From NCBI GenBank assembly GCA_025059435.1, contig JANXDK010000001.1:1-25071 (forward strand): a DNA stretch of 25,071 nt, given 5' to 3'. Both the position numbers and the translations under genes were made by a program. Positions 1-7,948 of the stretch are shown piece after piece; the stretch's first letter is position 1; every line of letters begins with the position of its first letter. The notes beneath the pieces were generated by a model. The model was not told where the DNA came from, did not search any database, and saw only the letters and a list, made by a program, of their open reading frames with translations. This DNA comes from Thermoproteota archaeon (GTDB lineage: Archaea > Thermoproteota > EX4484-205 > JAAOZP01).

Positions 1-105
1 TTCGGGCATTTAGAATTATGATATCCATCATCAGGGTAAATAAACCTTTATTCTTCAGATGGGTAAAAGGATTAAAAACGCTCACCATTCTTAATTCTTA
101 AAACG
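1..105. other. Upstream region of DP1, no assignable gene
   Basis: AT-rich stretch before DP1. A TATA-like element (ATTAAAAACG) at 71-80 lies about 30 bases before the TTG at 106, consistent with a leaderless DP1 transcript. On the minus strand, two consecutive ATG codons at 26-31 open a frame running off the window start, which might be the first residues of a divergent gene. Plus-strand frame 3 is also open from base 3 to a TAA at 99-101. Neither is long enough to support a call. Confidence 0.4.
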
Positions 106-1587
106 TTGGGTCAAGAGGAGGGGGCTGTCAAGAGAAGGATATTGGCTGAGGCTACACGCTTGGGCGTGCTTTTGAATCCCGAAGCGCTTTCAATTCTAAT
201 TGAAAACTATGATGAGAAATCTCTGCAAATGGTTTTAAGTAAACTGGCTGAAGAAGCTAAAAAGGGAAGTGGTATAGTAGTTTCTAAGGAGACAGTCGAA
301 AACGTTATCGGGAAATCTAGGGAGGCCAATATATCAATAGGGGTTCATACTCAACCTTTAGCTAAAGATATTGAAGAGAAGATTGAGATTTTAAAGTCCT
401 ATGATGCTAAACAGGTTTCTGATGATCTTGAAGCCAGGAAACAATATTTTGCCGACAGATGTTCTAAGATCTCTTCGATGCTCCGTAGTCGGGCAGACAT
501 GTCTCCATATTACCCTTTGAGGAAAGCATGCAGTCTACCAGACCGATCAGAGGGTAAAACCATAGTCATGGTATACGAGAAACGTGAAAACTATATCGTA
601 GTAGAGGATATGGATTTCATGACTAAGATACTGATTCCGAAGGATTGTGATAAATATTTAAGGGAGAAGATCGGTAGGCTTTTACCCGATTCTGTAGTAG
701 GAGTATCCTTCTACGTTTCCAACTCCCGGCTTTTCTGCAAGTCTATAATCTTTCCGGATGTGCCCATAAGAAGTTTTAATACTGCCGAAGAGGATGTCTC
801 TGTCATCTTAACTTCAGATATTCATTATGGTAGCCAGAAGTTCTCTGAAAAAGCATTCCTGAAAATGGTAAAATGGTTGAGAGAAGGAGGTGTAACTGAG
901 AGAGAACAGGAGATGTCTTCTAGGATAAAATACATAATAATAGCGGGAGACCTAGTAGATGGTATTGGGATTTACCCTCAACAGGAGAAAGAATTGAATG
1001 TAAGGGATTTGAAGAAACAATATACTGGTCTTTCAAATCTTCTAAGTCAAATACCTGAGCACATAAAGATCATAGTAATACCTGGTAATCACGACGCGGC
1101 TCTTCGTGCTATTCCGCAACCTCCAATATTCGACGAGTATGCGGAAATACTCGAAGACAATGGGAACATTATTTCTCTGAGTAATCCTTGCATGGTCTCG
1201 CTGCATGGTGTAAAGTTCCTCGTTTATCATGGTACAAGTATGGAAGACATTGCAACGTTCGCTAAAAACGCTAGTTACGATAGACCTGAGAACGCTATGG
1301 AGATAATGCTTCAACTCAGACACTTGGCACCGGTATACGGTTCTAGAACTCCGATAATCACTAATGGTGAAGACAAGCTTGTAATAGAAGAGGTTCCGGA
1401 CGTTTTCCACACCGGTCATGTGCATGTTTTTAGAAGCGGAGTCTACAGGGAGATCAAACTGATTAACAGTGGAACATGGCAGGAGAGAACTAAGTATCAG
1501 GAGCAGCTTGGTATAATGCCTACTCCAAACATTGCTGCGATACTTTCGCTTAAGAACGGCTCCGTTTCACAAGTAAGATTCGAATAA
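106..1587 (+). CDS. dp1: DNA polymerase D small subunit DP1 (3'-5' exonuclease)
   Basis: Small, proofreading subunit of the archaeal replicative polymerase PolD; it partners with the large subunit DP2, which is not in this window. The C-terminal half is a calcineurin-like phosphoesterase with its metal-binding motifs intact: DIH (D238, H240), GDLVD (D282), GNHD (327-330) and GHVH (437-440). These are the residues of an active Mre11-like 3'-5' exonuclease, unlike the inactive B subunits of eukaryotic polymerases. An OB-fold region lies before them (about 140-230), and the N-terminus is helical. At 493 residues the length fits short DP1 proteins. The start is TTG; it is chosen because a TATA-like box lies about 30 bases upstream, as for a leaderless mRNA. 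The gene converges on ecfT with only two bases between stop codons. PolD is absent from typical Crenarchaeota, so this gene is phylogenetically informative. Confidence 0.93.
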   Translation: MGQEEGAVKRRILAEATRLGVLLNPEALSILIENYDEKSLQMVLSKLAEEAKKGSGIVVSKETVENVIGKSREANISIGVHTQPLAKDIEEKIEILKSYDAKQVSDDLEARKQYFADRCSKISSMLRSRADMSPYYPLRKACSLPDRSEGKTIVMVYEKRENYIVVEDMDFMTKILIPKDCDKYLREKIGRLLPDSVVGVSFYVSNSRLFCKSIIFPDVPIRSFNTAEEDVSVILTSDIHYGSQKFSEKAFLKMVKWLREGGVTEREQEMSSRIKYIIIAGDLVDGIGIYPQQEKELNVRDLKKQYTGLSNLLSQIPEHIKIIVIPGNHDAALRAIPQPPIFDEYAEILEDNGNIISLSNPCMVSLHGVKFLVYHGTSMEDIATFAKNASYDRPENAMEIMLQLRHLAPVYGSRTPIITNGEDKLVIEEVPDVFHTGHVHVFRSGVYREIKLINSGTWQERTKYQEQLGIMPTPNIAAILSLKNGSVSQVRFE

Positions 1588-1589
1588 TC

Positions 1590-2324
1590 CTACTCTAATC
1601 CAAAGAAGACCTTAAGGCAAATAATGACCAATACGAGCATTACTGAAATCAAACAGAGAAAGTAATCTCCCCTCCCAAATTTCAGGGACTTATAGCTTGT
1701 TCTCTTAGGCGAAGCGCCGAAAGCCCTGACCTCCATTGCATCAGCTACCTCATAAGTCCTCCTTATGGTCCCGACGAGTAGGGGTATGAGTATTGGCATG
1801 AGGTTTCTTATCCTTGTTCTAAAACCTCCTTTCTCAAGTTCTAAACCTCGTGAACGTTGTGCATCATATATGGATTGAAACTCGTCATGAATAACAGGTA
1901 TGAAGCGGATGGCCATTACGAAGGAAAATGTTAACTCTATAGGTAGTCTTGCTGAACTCATTGCTCTACCAATGTCCTCAGGGGTTGACGATAGGAAGAA
2001 CCAAGACATGGATGATGATAATACTATAAGCCTTATTGAAAGAACAATGCCTATTAAGAAAGTTCCGCCAAAAAGCAATTGCGTAAAGAATATTATTATG
2101 AAGAAGAATACGAGACCCCTTAACGAATAAACCCATTCCTTAAGGGCCTTAGCCGACCATAATAGGAAAATTTGCAAGACTAGGACTGCAAGGAGTACTC
2201 GAATATCTATGAATACTATGGAGAAGACCATTAGTACTATGGAGAGCAGAAACTTCGACCTAGGATCTAGCCTGTGTATTGGAGAATCCTTCTTCCTGTA
2301 TTGGAATGCTCTTAGGAATGACAT
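1590..2324 (-). CDS. ecfT: ECF transporter transmembrane component EcfT (CbiQ family)
   Basis: Integral membrane coupling protein of an energy-coupling-factor (ECF) importer, which links two cytosolic ATPases to a vitamin- or metal-binding S component. Hydrophobic segments occur at about 26-56, 70-95, 96-112, 131-146, 175-187 and 221-243. Both coupling motifs that dock into the ATPases are present: AQRSRG at 155-160 and AMEVRAFG at 196-203. The 244-residue length is normal for the family. The ATG start overlaps the end of the upstream ATPase gene by 13 bases, so the genes are translationally coupled. It is the last gene of the ecfA-ecfA-ecfT unit. No S component lies next to it, so the substrate cannot be read from this window; a shared (group II) module is the likely arrangement. 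Confidence 0.9.
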   Translation of the reverse strand: MSFLRAFQYRKKDSPIHRLDPRSKFLLSIVLMVFSIVFIDIRVLLAVLVLQIFLLWSAKALKEWVYSLRGLVFFFIIIFFTQLLFGGTFLIGIVLSIRLIVLSSSMSWFFLSSTPEDIGRAMSSARLPIELTFSFVMAIRFIPVIHDEFQSIYDAQRSRGLELEKGGFRTRIRNLMPILIPLLVGTIRRTYEVADAMEVRAFGASPKRTSYKSLKFGRGDYFLCLISVMLVLVIICLKVFFGLE

Positions 2325-3136
2325 TTATGGAACACCTTTATTAGATATTCGCTTATACTGTCAAAATCTTCATCGATTCCTGAAAAACCGGTTTCCTCTT
2401 CAAGCTCGATGATAAAGGGTTTTCTCAAAGAGGCTCTATTAACCACCTCCGGGTCTGAAAGAAGCTTTCGTAAACAACCATCTCCAACAACCTCTCCTCC
2501 GCTTAATACTATGGCCCTATTACATATGTTTGCAGCAAAATCCACGTCATGAGTTATGACGATGATGCTCTTTCCTTCTGAAACCAGATTTTTAAGTACG
2601 TTCTGAATATTCAACCTTTGAGCATAATCCATTCCTATCGTAGGCTCATCTAAAATCAATAGTTCCGGACGCCAAACGATTATCGACGCTATAGCCAACC
2701 TTTTCTTCTCGCCGCCGCTCAGTTGGAAAGGGCTTCTATGCCTATACTCCTCCAGCCCAAATGTTTTCAAAACCTCCGAGAGGCTTTTCTCAATTTCGTT
2801 CTCTTGAAAACCAAAGTTCTTCAAGCCGAATTTAATCTCTTCCTCTACAGTCTCTGCAAAGAATTGGTGGTCAGGGTTGTGGCATACGAAACCTATTTTT
2901 CTTGCTATCTTTGCGACGGAGAGGCTTCTAGTATCTACGCCATCTATTTTAACACTGCCTTTGGTTGGCTTAAGTAAGCCGTTGAGATTCTTAGCTAGCG
3001 TAGTCTTCCCGGCACCGTTCTCCCCGAGTATGGCTATGCTCTCCCCCCCTCTGATAGAGAAGTTGATGTTTTTCAAAGCATATTTCTCGGCATCAGGATA
3101 CTTGAAGAAGAGGTTTTCAACAATTATTTCAACCAT
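2312..3136 (-). CDS. ecfA2: ECF transporter ATP-binding protein (second ATPase)
   Basis: ABC-type ATPase that powers an ECF importer as a heterodimer with the upstream paralogue, on the cytosolic membrane face. Visible motifs are Walker A GENGAGKTT (38-46), signature LSGGEKK (139-145), Walker B with catalytic glutamate ILDEPT (161-166), and the switch histidine in VITHD. The Q-loop is unusual: the expected glutamine of the FQNPDxQ motif is replaced, the sequence reading VCHNPDHQ with His86 at that position, and the codons are clear. The ATG has a strong Shine-Dalgarno (GAGGAGGTTAAAC then ATG), and the start overlaps the upstream ATPase stop by 8 bases. A C-terminal extension of about 60 residues follows the nucleotide-binding domain, as in other EcfA proteins. 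Which of the two genes corresponds to bacterial EcfA1 or EcfA2 is uncertain. Confidence 0.9.
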   Translation of the reverse strand: MVEIIVENLFFKYPDAEKYALKNINFSIRGGESIAILGENGAGKTTLAKNLNGLLKPTKGSVKIDGVDTRSLSVAKIARKIGFVCHNPDHQFFAETVEEEIKFGLKNFGFQENEIEKSLSEVLKTFGLEEYRHRSPFQLSGGEKKRLAIASIIVWRPELLILDEPTIGMDYAQRLNIQNVLKNLVSEGKSIIVITHDVDFAANICNRAIVLSGGEVVGDGCLRKLLSDPEVVNRASLRKPFIIELEEETGFSGIDEDFDSISEYLIKVFHKCHS

Positions 3137-3989
3137 GTTTAACCTCCTCTCTCAAGTAAGAGAAAAGCTCCTTGAGGTTTTTCGGAGGCTTTTCCAAACC
3201 GCATTTATCTTTAATTCTGAAATATATCTGAAGGACTGGGGGTATGTTTATTGGAATTCTTTTCTTAAAACTCTCGTAAAGAACCGTCATCGGTTCACCG
3301 TCGAGAACTATCCTTCCGTCTGATATGACAACGATTCTCGAAACATGGTCTAGAAGCAGACTAATCCTATGCTCTATTATTATTAATGTTATTTTGCTTC
3401 CTTTTTCCTCCAGGTTTTCCTTTAACCTGAAAATGCTCTGAATTAGACTTATTGACGAAGATGGGTCGAGCATTGAAGTAGGTTCGTCGAAAACTATTAT
3501 AGAAGGGTGCATAGAGAGTATGGACGCGATAGCTGCCTTCTGCTGTTCTCCTCCTGAGAGGCTGTTTGGAGAAGAATATCTAAGGTGTTCTATTCCAACG
3601 AGCCTAATAGATTCATCAACTCTTCTACGTATATCTTCTGGAGGCAAAGCTAGGTTCTCAGGACCAAATGCTACATCGTCCTCTACGCTAAACGTGAAAA
3701 GCTGGTTGGCTGGATTTTGGAAAACTATACCACATCTCGTAGCAATTCTACTTACGGGGTTTTCTAATATGTTCATACCGAATACGTAGGCTTCGCCTCT
3801 TAGATCGCCAGAGTAACTATGCGGTATTAATCCCATTATTATCCTGGCTATCGTAGACTTACCGCAACCCGAGGGACCCGTTATCAATACGCTTTCCCCC
3901 TCTTCAATCTTAAGACTAATATTAGACAAGACTTCTTTCTCAGATCCTGTATACCGGAAGCTTACATTCCTAAGGTCTACTACATTCAT
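3129..3989 (-). CDS. ecfA1: ECF transporter ATP-binding protein (first ATPase)
   Basis: First ATPase of the ECF module. Numbered from the ATG at 3989, it has Walker A GPSGCGKST (38-46), an intact Q-loop VFQNPANQ with Gln90, signature LSGGEQQ (143-149), Walker B FDEPT (166-170) and switch histidine IIEHR. I chose the ATG at 3989 over the in-frame TTG at 4004 because a TATA-like box (TTTTTAAAACC on the minus strand, about 4016-4026) would place transcription start near 3995. The TTG lies only about 18 bases from that box. The box also suggests that the ECF unit has its own promoter, separate from the superoperon that ends at pfdB 64 bases upstream of the start. The product should pair with the second ATPase and EcfT. 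Confidence 0.9.
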   Translation of the reverse strand: MNVVDLRNVSFRYTGSEKEVLSNISLKIEEGESVLITGPSGCGKSTIARIIMGLIPHSYSGDLRGEAYVFGMNILENPVSRIATRCGIVFQNPANQLFTFSVEDDVAFGPENLALPPEDIRRRVDESIRLVGIEHLRYSSPNSLSGGEQQKAAIASILSMHPSIIVFDEPTSMLDPSSSISLIQSIFRLKENLEEKGSKITLIIIEHRISLLLDHVSRIVVISDGRIVLDGEPMTVLYESFKKRIPINIPPVLQIYFRIKDKCGLEKPPKNLKELFSYLREEVKHG

Positions 3990-4014
3990 TCCCAGTTTTG
4001 CCAAAGGATGAGAA

Positions 4015-4027
4015 CCGGTTTTAAAAA
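4015..4027 (-). promoter_or_regulatory. Putative TATA box of the ECF operon
   Basis: Minus-strand TTTTTAAAACCGG lies between the pfdB stop and the first ECF ATPase. Its centre is about 30 bases before the ATG at 3989. This is a sequence-based inference only. Confidence 0.45.
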
Positions 4028-4052
4028 GTCTTTATGACATTGCACAAAATTT

Positions 4053-4418
4053 TCAAGCGGGAATATTACCCTTGACCGTTGACAATGCTGCTTTCAACTC
4101 GTTTTCAAGCTCACTAGCCCTCTCCCTAATCTTACTTTCCTGCCTTTCTATCGCGCTTATCTTGACTTTAATAAGCTCTTTCTGCTCATTCAATTCATTT
4201 ATTAGATCTGCCTTGTTTTTCCTGATTAGGATTCTGCCCGTTATCCTATATACCGGGGTGTTTTCGTCGACGGATGATAATTCCTGTAAGGCGGATTCAA
4301 GCTCCCTTGCTTCCATCTTAGCCTGCTCTTTCTGAATGTAGAGAGACTCTAGGGTCTGCTGAAGTTGTTGAAGTCTAGACAGTTTCTCCTGTACCTGGAG
4401 GGGAAGCTCCTGGGACAT
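4053..4418 (-). CDS. pfdB: Prefoldin beta subunit
   Basis: Beta subunit of the hexameric chaperone prefoldin (alpha2 beta4), which holds unfolded proteins between coiled-coil tentacles and passes them to the thermosome. The protein is 121 residues with two long heptad-rich helices (about 6-50 and 75-115) flanking a short beta hairpin around TPVYRITGRILI, the classic beta-prefoldin layout. The ATG has a good Shine-Dalgarno (GGGAGGTTAGAAACG before the start). It is the last gene of the psmA-to-pfdB superoperon, 55 bases after the Pcc1-like gene, the position it holds in many archaea. The alpha subunit is not in this window. Confidence 0.93.
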   Translation of the reverse strand: MSQELPLQVQEKLSRLQQLQQTLESLYIQKEQAKMEARELESALQELSSVDENTPVYRITGRILIRKNKADLINELNEQKELIKVKISAIERQESKIRERASELENELKAALSTVKGNIPA

Positions 4419-4473
4419 CGTTTCTAACCTCCCATAGGATGCTTAAAAACCTATATCTTGAAAAAGCTGGTGA

Positions 4474-4713
4474 TCAAGCCTCTAATACACCGATTACCTG
4501 TTCTACCATGTGGATAAGACTAAGTATGTTCCTAAGCCTCTCCGCCACCTTAGAAGGTTTACTGCCCTTAATGAGCAATAGAAGCCTACTGTTAACAACC
4601 TTTGCTCTTATCATGCTCTTTGGCTCTTTAACTGCTTCCTGCAAACAGGACTCGTAGATAGCCTTAGGCCTCCACTCGTCTTCATACTTTAAAACAAGTT
4701 TAACCCTTATCAA
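4474..4713 (-). CDS. pcc1: KEOPS complex Pcc1-like subunit
   Basis: Small protein resembling Pcc1, the dimerisation subunit of the KEOPS complex that makes t6A37 on ANN-decoding tRNAs together with Kae1, Bud32 and Cgi121. The fold pattern is seen as an N-terminal strand (RVKLVLKYEDE), a helix, strands around SMIRAKVVNSRLLLLIKG, and a C-terminal helix with a Pcc1-like ending. The longest frame begins with an ATG at 4758, but that would overlap rpl37ae by 44 bases. I prefer the TTG at 4713, which lies one base after the rpl37ae stop and gives 79 residues starting directly at the first strand. The place between eL43 and prefoldin beta is the usual archaeal one for this gene. No other KEOPS genes are nearby. 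Confidence 0.72.
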   Translation of the reverse strand: MIRVKLVLKYEDEWRPKAIYESCLQEAVKEPKSMIRAKVVNSRLLLLIKGSKPSKVAERLRNILSLIHMVEQVIGVLEA

Positions 4714-4714
4714 C

Positions 4715-4972
4715 CTACTGCCCAGACTTAACCCCAGCTGCTCTTGCAGCAGCCTCACCTACCTTAGTAAAAGGTTCATAGGCTCCTCCGGCAAAAGTGT
4801 ATTCGCATTTCCTACAGCTCCATACCCCTACACTTATCCTTTTGAGAAAACCGGTTCCACACCTGGGACAGTTATAAATAGCCCTCCTTTTCTTTAAAAC
4901 CTGCATATACCTCTCTCTTAACGAGAAGCCGTATTTTACGCCCAATGCCCCGGAAAGCTTCCTCCTAGCCAT
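4715..4972 (-). CDS. rpl37ae: Ribosomal protein eL43 (L37Ae)
   Basis: Zinc-binding protein of the large ribosomal subunit. The 85-residue product has the eL43 pattern: a basic N-terminus (MARRKLSGALGVKYGFSLR), a CPRCG pair (C35, C38) and a CRKCE pair (C53, C56) forming a C4 zinc ribbon, then a TFAGGAYEP tail. The ATG overlaps the rrp42 stop by 8 bases (ATGGCTAG), indicating coupled translation in the exosome superoperon. The position directly after rrp42 is conserved in archaea. Confidence 0.95.
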   Translation of the reverse strand: MARRKLSGALGVKYGFSLRERYMQVLKKRRAIYNCPRCGTGFLKRISVGVWSCRKCEYTFAGGAYEPFTKVGEAAARAAGVKSGQ

Positions 4973-5789
4973 TTACGGCGATCTTGCTATACGCGACTCT
5001 TCTTAACTCTTTCCCCAGTGTTATTGACTTGTCTAAAAGCTCTAAGAAGCCCCTTGGCGAAATCATGCCTCCTCCGTTCTTCTGTATTGCGCAAAACCTG
5101 TCATCTGACTTAACCGTCATTGAGATTGTAAAGTCGGAAGCGTATTCCTCGTTTAAACACGGGTCTACTAAATACTTGTCGCCGAAGAACGCATACGTTA
5201 TCGAGACTGGAAGATCTTTTAGCTCAAGCTTAAAATACTCATCTAGTTTCTTAATATTCTGTCCTTCGACACTATACTTTGGAAGCTTAGTTGTGCCAAG
5301 GGCGTTTACACTCGCTATTACTGAAGCGTCTATAAGATTACCATCATAGTCGAGGATGTAAAGATCTATGTACAACGAGTAAACAGATCTACCGGGGATT
5401 ATGCAGAGTGAAGAGAGGTCCACTGCCTTAGACTCCCTAATGCTCCTGTCAACGTATCGTGCCAAAGATATAGACTCCTCAGAGGGCGGGCCCGGCTCGA
5501 AGACTGGCGAAGCCAAGGGGACGAGTTCAGCATTTACAATCAAAATCCCCTCGTTAGGAGTATCTGCAAATGGTAATGCAACCCCCACTTTAACTGCGGC
5601 CAGTATCTTAGTGTTCCCAAGTTCTACTAATGCAGAACCCTCTGCCTTTTCAATATAATCTAGTTGCACATCAAGGTTTCTGTACTGAAGGAGACTTCTC
5701 CCATCAACCCTCTTCCCCTCAGCCAGTAGACGGTAAATTTCTTGTTTCTCAAGCTTCGAGACAATCGGTCTTTGCTCGGTTATGGACAT
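4965..5789 (-). CDS. rrp42: Archaeal exosome subunit Rrp42
   Basis: Non-catalytic RNase PH-like subunit of the archaeal exosome. It alternates with Rrp41 in the hexameric ring and contributes RNA-binding surface for 3'-5' phosphorolysis and tailing. The 274-residue product shows the family blocks VDGR (28-31), SALVELGNTKILAAVKV and PGRSVYSLYIDLYILDYDGNL, and it lacks the acidic catalytic pair of Rrp41. The ATG is set by a strong Shine-Dalgarno (AGGGAGGTTTAATG), and the rrp41 stop overlaps it by one base (TAATG), consistent with equimolar synthesis of the two ring subunits. Confidence 0.95.
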   Translation of the reverse strand: MSITEQRPIVSKLEKQEIYRLLAEGKRVDGRSLLQYRNLDVQLDYIEKAEGSALVELGNTKILAAVKVGVALPFADTPNEGILIVNAELVPLASPVFEPGPPSEESISLARYVDRSIRESKAVDLSSLCIIPGRSVYSLYIDLYILDYDGNLIDASVIASVNALGTTKLPKYSVEGQNIKKLDEYFKLELKDLPVSITYAFFGDKYLVDPCLNEEYASDFTISMTVKSDDRFCAIQKNGGGMISPRGFLELLDKSITLGKELRRVAYSKIAVNG

Positions 5790-6517
5790 TAAACCTCCCT
5801 CTTTGTAACTGAAAACCTATCCTTTAAGGCTTCAACCTGAATTTTATGTATCTTCTGAGTAGCTGTTATAGCTAGGGAAAGTGCTTGCTCAATCTCTTCT
5901 TTAGACATTATACCATCCATTTGGAGTAGAGTAATCCCGTCGAGAGTCGGATTATAAGCAATAGGCATATCTGCCTCACCATACTTGTCCTCAAGATCAT
6001 TAAGGTCTACGATTACTTTACCATCCGCCTTGCCCACGGCACAAGCTGCAGTCAAACCCCTTAGAGGTATGCCTGCATCCGCGAGCGCCAATACCGCGGC
6101 TGTCAAGCCAGCACAACGAGTACCACCATCAGCCTGCAGGACTTCTATGAAAATATCTATAACAGTCCTAGGGAAGAGAGACGTCATAACAAGCGACTCG
6201 AGGGCGTTTCTAATGATCATTGAAAGCTCTATTTCCCTCCTACTTGGTGCAGGGCTTTTCCTCTCCGGCGTTGAGAAGGGAGCCATATGATACCGGCATC
6301 TTAGTATACATCTATCTGGTAGCGAGATATGCTTGGGAAGAGCTTCCTTCGGACCGTAAACCGCTGCTAGAATCTTATTCTTGCCCTGCTCGATATAGGC
6401 AGAGCCCTGAGCATTAGATAATACGCCAACCTTAATCTTAATAGGCCTAAGCTCGTCAGGAGCCCTGTCGTCAATCCTCTTCCCGTTTTCCTTAAAAAGG
6501 CTTATTTTTTCGTTCAT
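5789..6517 (-). CDS. rrp41: Archaeal exosome catalytic subunit Rrp41
   Basis: Catalytic RNase PH-like subunit of the exosome ring, degrading RNA 3' to 5' with phosphate and adding heteropolymeric tails with NDPs. The RNase PH features are present: RIDDRAPDELRPI near the start, QGSAYIEQGKNKILAAVYGP, QADGGTRCAGLTAA (128-141) and the catalytic block DLNDLEDKYGEADMP, with D177 and D183 at the expected acidic positions. Its 242 residues match known Rrp41 proteins. It lies three bases after rrp4 and overlaps rrp42 by one base. Confidence 0.96.
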   Translation of the reverse strand: MNEKISLFKENGKRIDDRAPDELRPIKIKVGVLSNAQGSAYIEQGKNKILAAVYGPKEALPKHISLPDRCILRCRYHMAPFSTPERKSPAPSRREIELSMIIRNALESLVMTSLFPRTVIDIFIEVLQADGGTRCAGLTAAVLALADAGIPLRGLTAACAVGKADGKVIVDLNDLEDKYGEADMPIAYNPTLDGITLLQMDGIMSKEEIEQALSLAITATQKIHKIQVEALKDRFSVTKREV

Positions 6518-6520
6518 TTT

Positions 6521-7219
6521 CTACATCTTCCTTCCAACCAGTAATGCTTCAACCCTCTCGGTCAACCCGTACATATGTGATTCTCTCTCAACCATTCCTA
6601 TAACTTCCCTAATTTTAGCTACTATATTACTGTCCTCGGTATGTACTATTATACGCCCGTTCTGGCCTACCGTAAGCTTAACACCCGTCGCTCGCTCTAT
6701 GACTGATAGCATGGATCCTTTCTTGCCTATGAGGCGCGGCACTTTGGATGCGGTTATGTTTAACAATGTACCGTTTGAAACTACTCCAAGCCCCTTGCCC
6801 TTCATTGTTATTACTGGGGATGAGAATATCGACACATCCTTTATAACACCAGTTATAACAGTCTCGGTTTCCAAAATCCTACCAATACTATCCTTTGTCA
6901 ATCGGATTCTTTTTTCAGAATATTCCGACAATGGGAGGAATGCGAGGAATGGAGAGTTTATATCCACGGTCCACCCCGCTATATTGGGTTCTTTAACGAT
7001 TCCGATTACAAGATCGCCCACCTTGGGTTGATAGAAGGATTTCAAAGATATGACGTCTAGACGTTTACCCTCTACTCTTACTATTCCAACAGTTGTTGAA
7101 AACATTCTGTCTGAGATTTTTAAAATATTCATACCAGGGTGATAGAATCTGCTTTCCCCAACCGGTTCGCCTGGGACAACTATGGGCCTCTGCCTCTGTT
7201 GCTCGTTACTTTGAGACAA
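6521..7219 (-). CDS. rrp4: Exosome RNA-binding cap subunit Rrp4
   Basis: One of the cap subunits (with Csl4) that sits on the Rrp41-Rrp42 ring and recruits RNA. Domain order is an N-terminal beta domain with VVPGE (14-18), an S1 domain (about 67-140, VGDLVIGIVKEPN then LPLSEYS), and a KH domain with RLIGKKGSM (162-170). The start is TTG at 7219, fixed by an excellent Shine-Dalgarno, AAGGAGGTTTAGAA, directly upstream; no ATG lies near. The gene begins 38 bases after the SBDS stop. Length (232) is typical. Confidence 0.94.
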   Translation of the reverse strand: MSQSNEQQRQRPIVVPGEPVGESRFYHPGMNILKISDRMFSTTVGIVRVEGKRLDVISLKSFYQPKVGDLVIGIVKEPNIAGWTVDINSPFLAFLPLSEYSEKRIRLTKDSIGRILETETVITGVIKDVSIFSSPVITMKGKGLGVVSNGTLLNITASKVPRLIGKKGSMLSVIERATGVKLTVGQNGRIIVHTEDSNIVAKIREVIGMVERESHMYGLTERVEALLVGRKM

Positions 7220-7257
7220 TTCTAAACCTCCTTAAACAGCTCTATTGTAGGCCGTCC

Positions 7258-7947
7258 TCACGCTCCTATATCAACTTTTACCCTCTCACCGTATTTCTCA
7301 TTGATCTTCTCTAGGAAATAAGTCATAAGTATAGAGGGAATCCTGGCGGATATTTTAACACTCTTATCTTTCTGAGCCTTGGTTTGATCCACTTCACCGA
7401 ATGAGTTTACAAAACCATATACATCGTTAGACTCCTCCTGTTGACACGTTAATGTTAATGAGATATCGTTAACTTTAAACTGGAGTATTTGTCTCAATGC
7501 CTTAACAACATTCTTAAACTGTTCTTCTGGAGGCTTAAATGGGTCTATCGAAACACCAATCTGATTAAGGGCCTGTTCAATCCTAAGCAATGGTATTGGG
7601 TTTCCTAGAGAAGGGTCGATAAGGCTCTTGGAAAGCATCGCTATTATCTGCTGCTTCTTGCTTTCAATCATTCTACGCCTTTGTTCACTAGTAAGCTGAA
7701 GCTCACCTTCCAAAAGGATTTTCTCGGCTATCTTGAAGACATCGGTCGTCCCAAAGAATTTCTTCAGTTTATCGGAAGAAACACGAAGCCCCTTCTTAGA
7801 GTCAGAATACACCTCGTCTACAAGAAGTATCTTCCTTATATCTCCCTTTCCCGTAAGTTTAAAGTTGAGAGCAGGGTCGGGTGCTACTATTATTTCAAAC
7901 TTTTCACCCTTTAGGGAGAGCCTACTTATAGTAGATGGTCTACTCAA
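7258..7947 (-). CDS. sbds: Ribosome maturation protein SBDS (Sdo1 homologue)
   Basis: Archaeal SBDS-family protein. In eukaryotes, SBDS with the GTPase EFL1 releases eIF6 from 60S subunits; a role in large-subunit maturation is assumed here. The 229-residue product shows the N-terminal FYSH domain (about 8-95, with FEIIVAPDPALNFK and the VYSDSKKG segment), a central helical domain with LTSEQRRRMIESKKQQII (102-119), and a C-terminal ferredoxin-like domain. The start is TTG at 7947, one base after the psmA stop (TGAGTTG), so the two are probably coupled. Linkage to the exosome and proteasome genes is a long-noted feature of archaeal genomes. Confidence 0.93.
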   Translation of the reverse strand: MSRPSTISRLSLKGEKFEIIVAPDPALNFKLTGKGDIRKILLVDEVYSDSKKGLRVSSDKLKKFFGTTDVFKIAEKILLEGELQLTSEQRRRMIESKKQQIIAMLSKSLIDPSLGNPIPLLRIEQALNQIGVSIDPFKPPEEQFKNVVKALRQILQFKVNDISLTLTCQQEESNDVYGFVNSFGEVDQTKAQKDKSVKISARIPSILMTYFLEKINEKYGERVKVDIGA

Positions 7948-7948
7948 C

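Noticed and set aside
3..101. Plus-strand frame open from the window start to a TAA at 99-101, possibly the tail of an upstream gene
   Set aside because: 33 codons without a recognisable pattern, and the region also holds the probable DP1 promoter. It cannot be told from chance.
1042..1425. 127-codon open frame on the minus strand inside DP1
   Set aside because: It lies opposite the catalytic motifs of DP1, and its translation has no family features. It is a shadow of the real gene.
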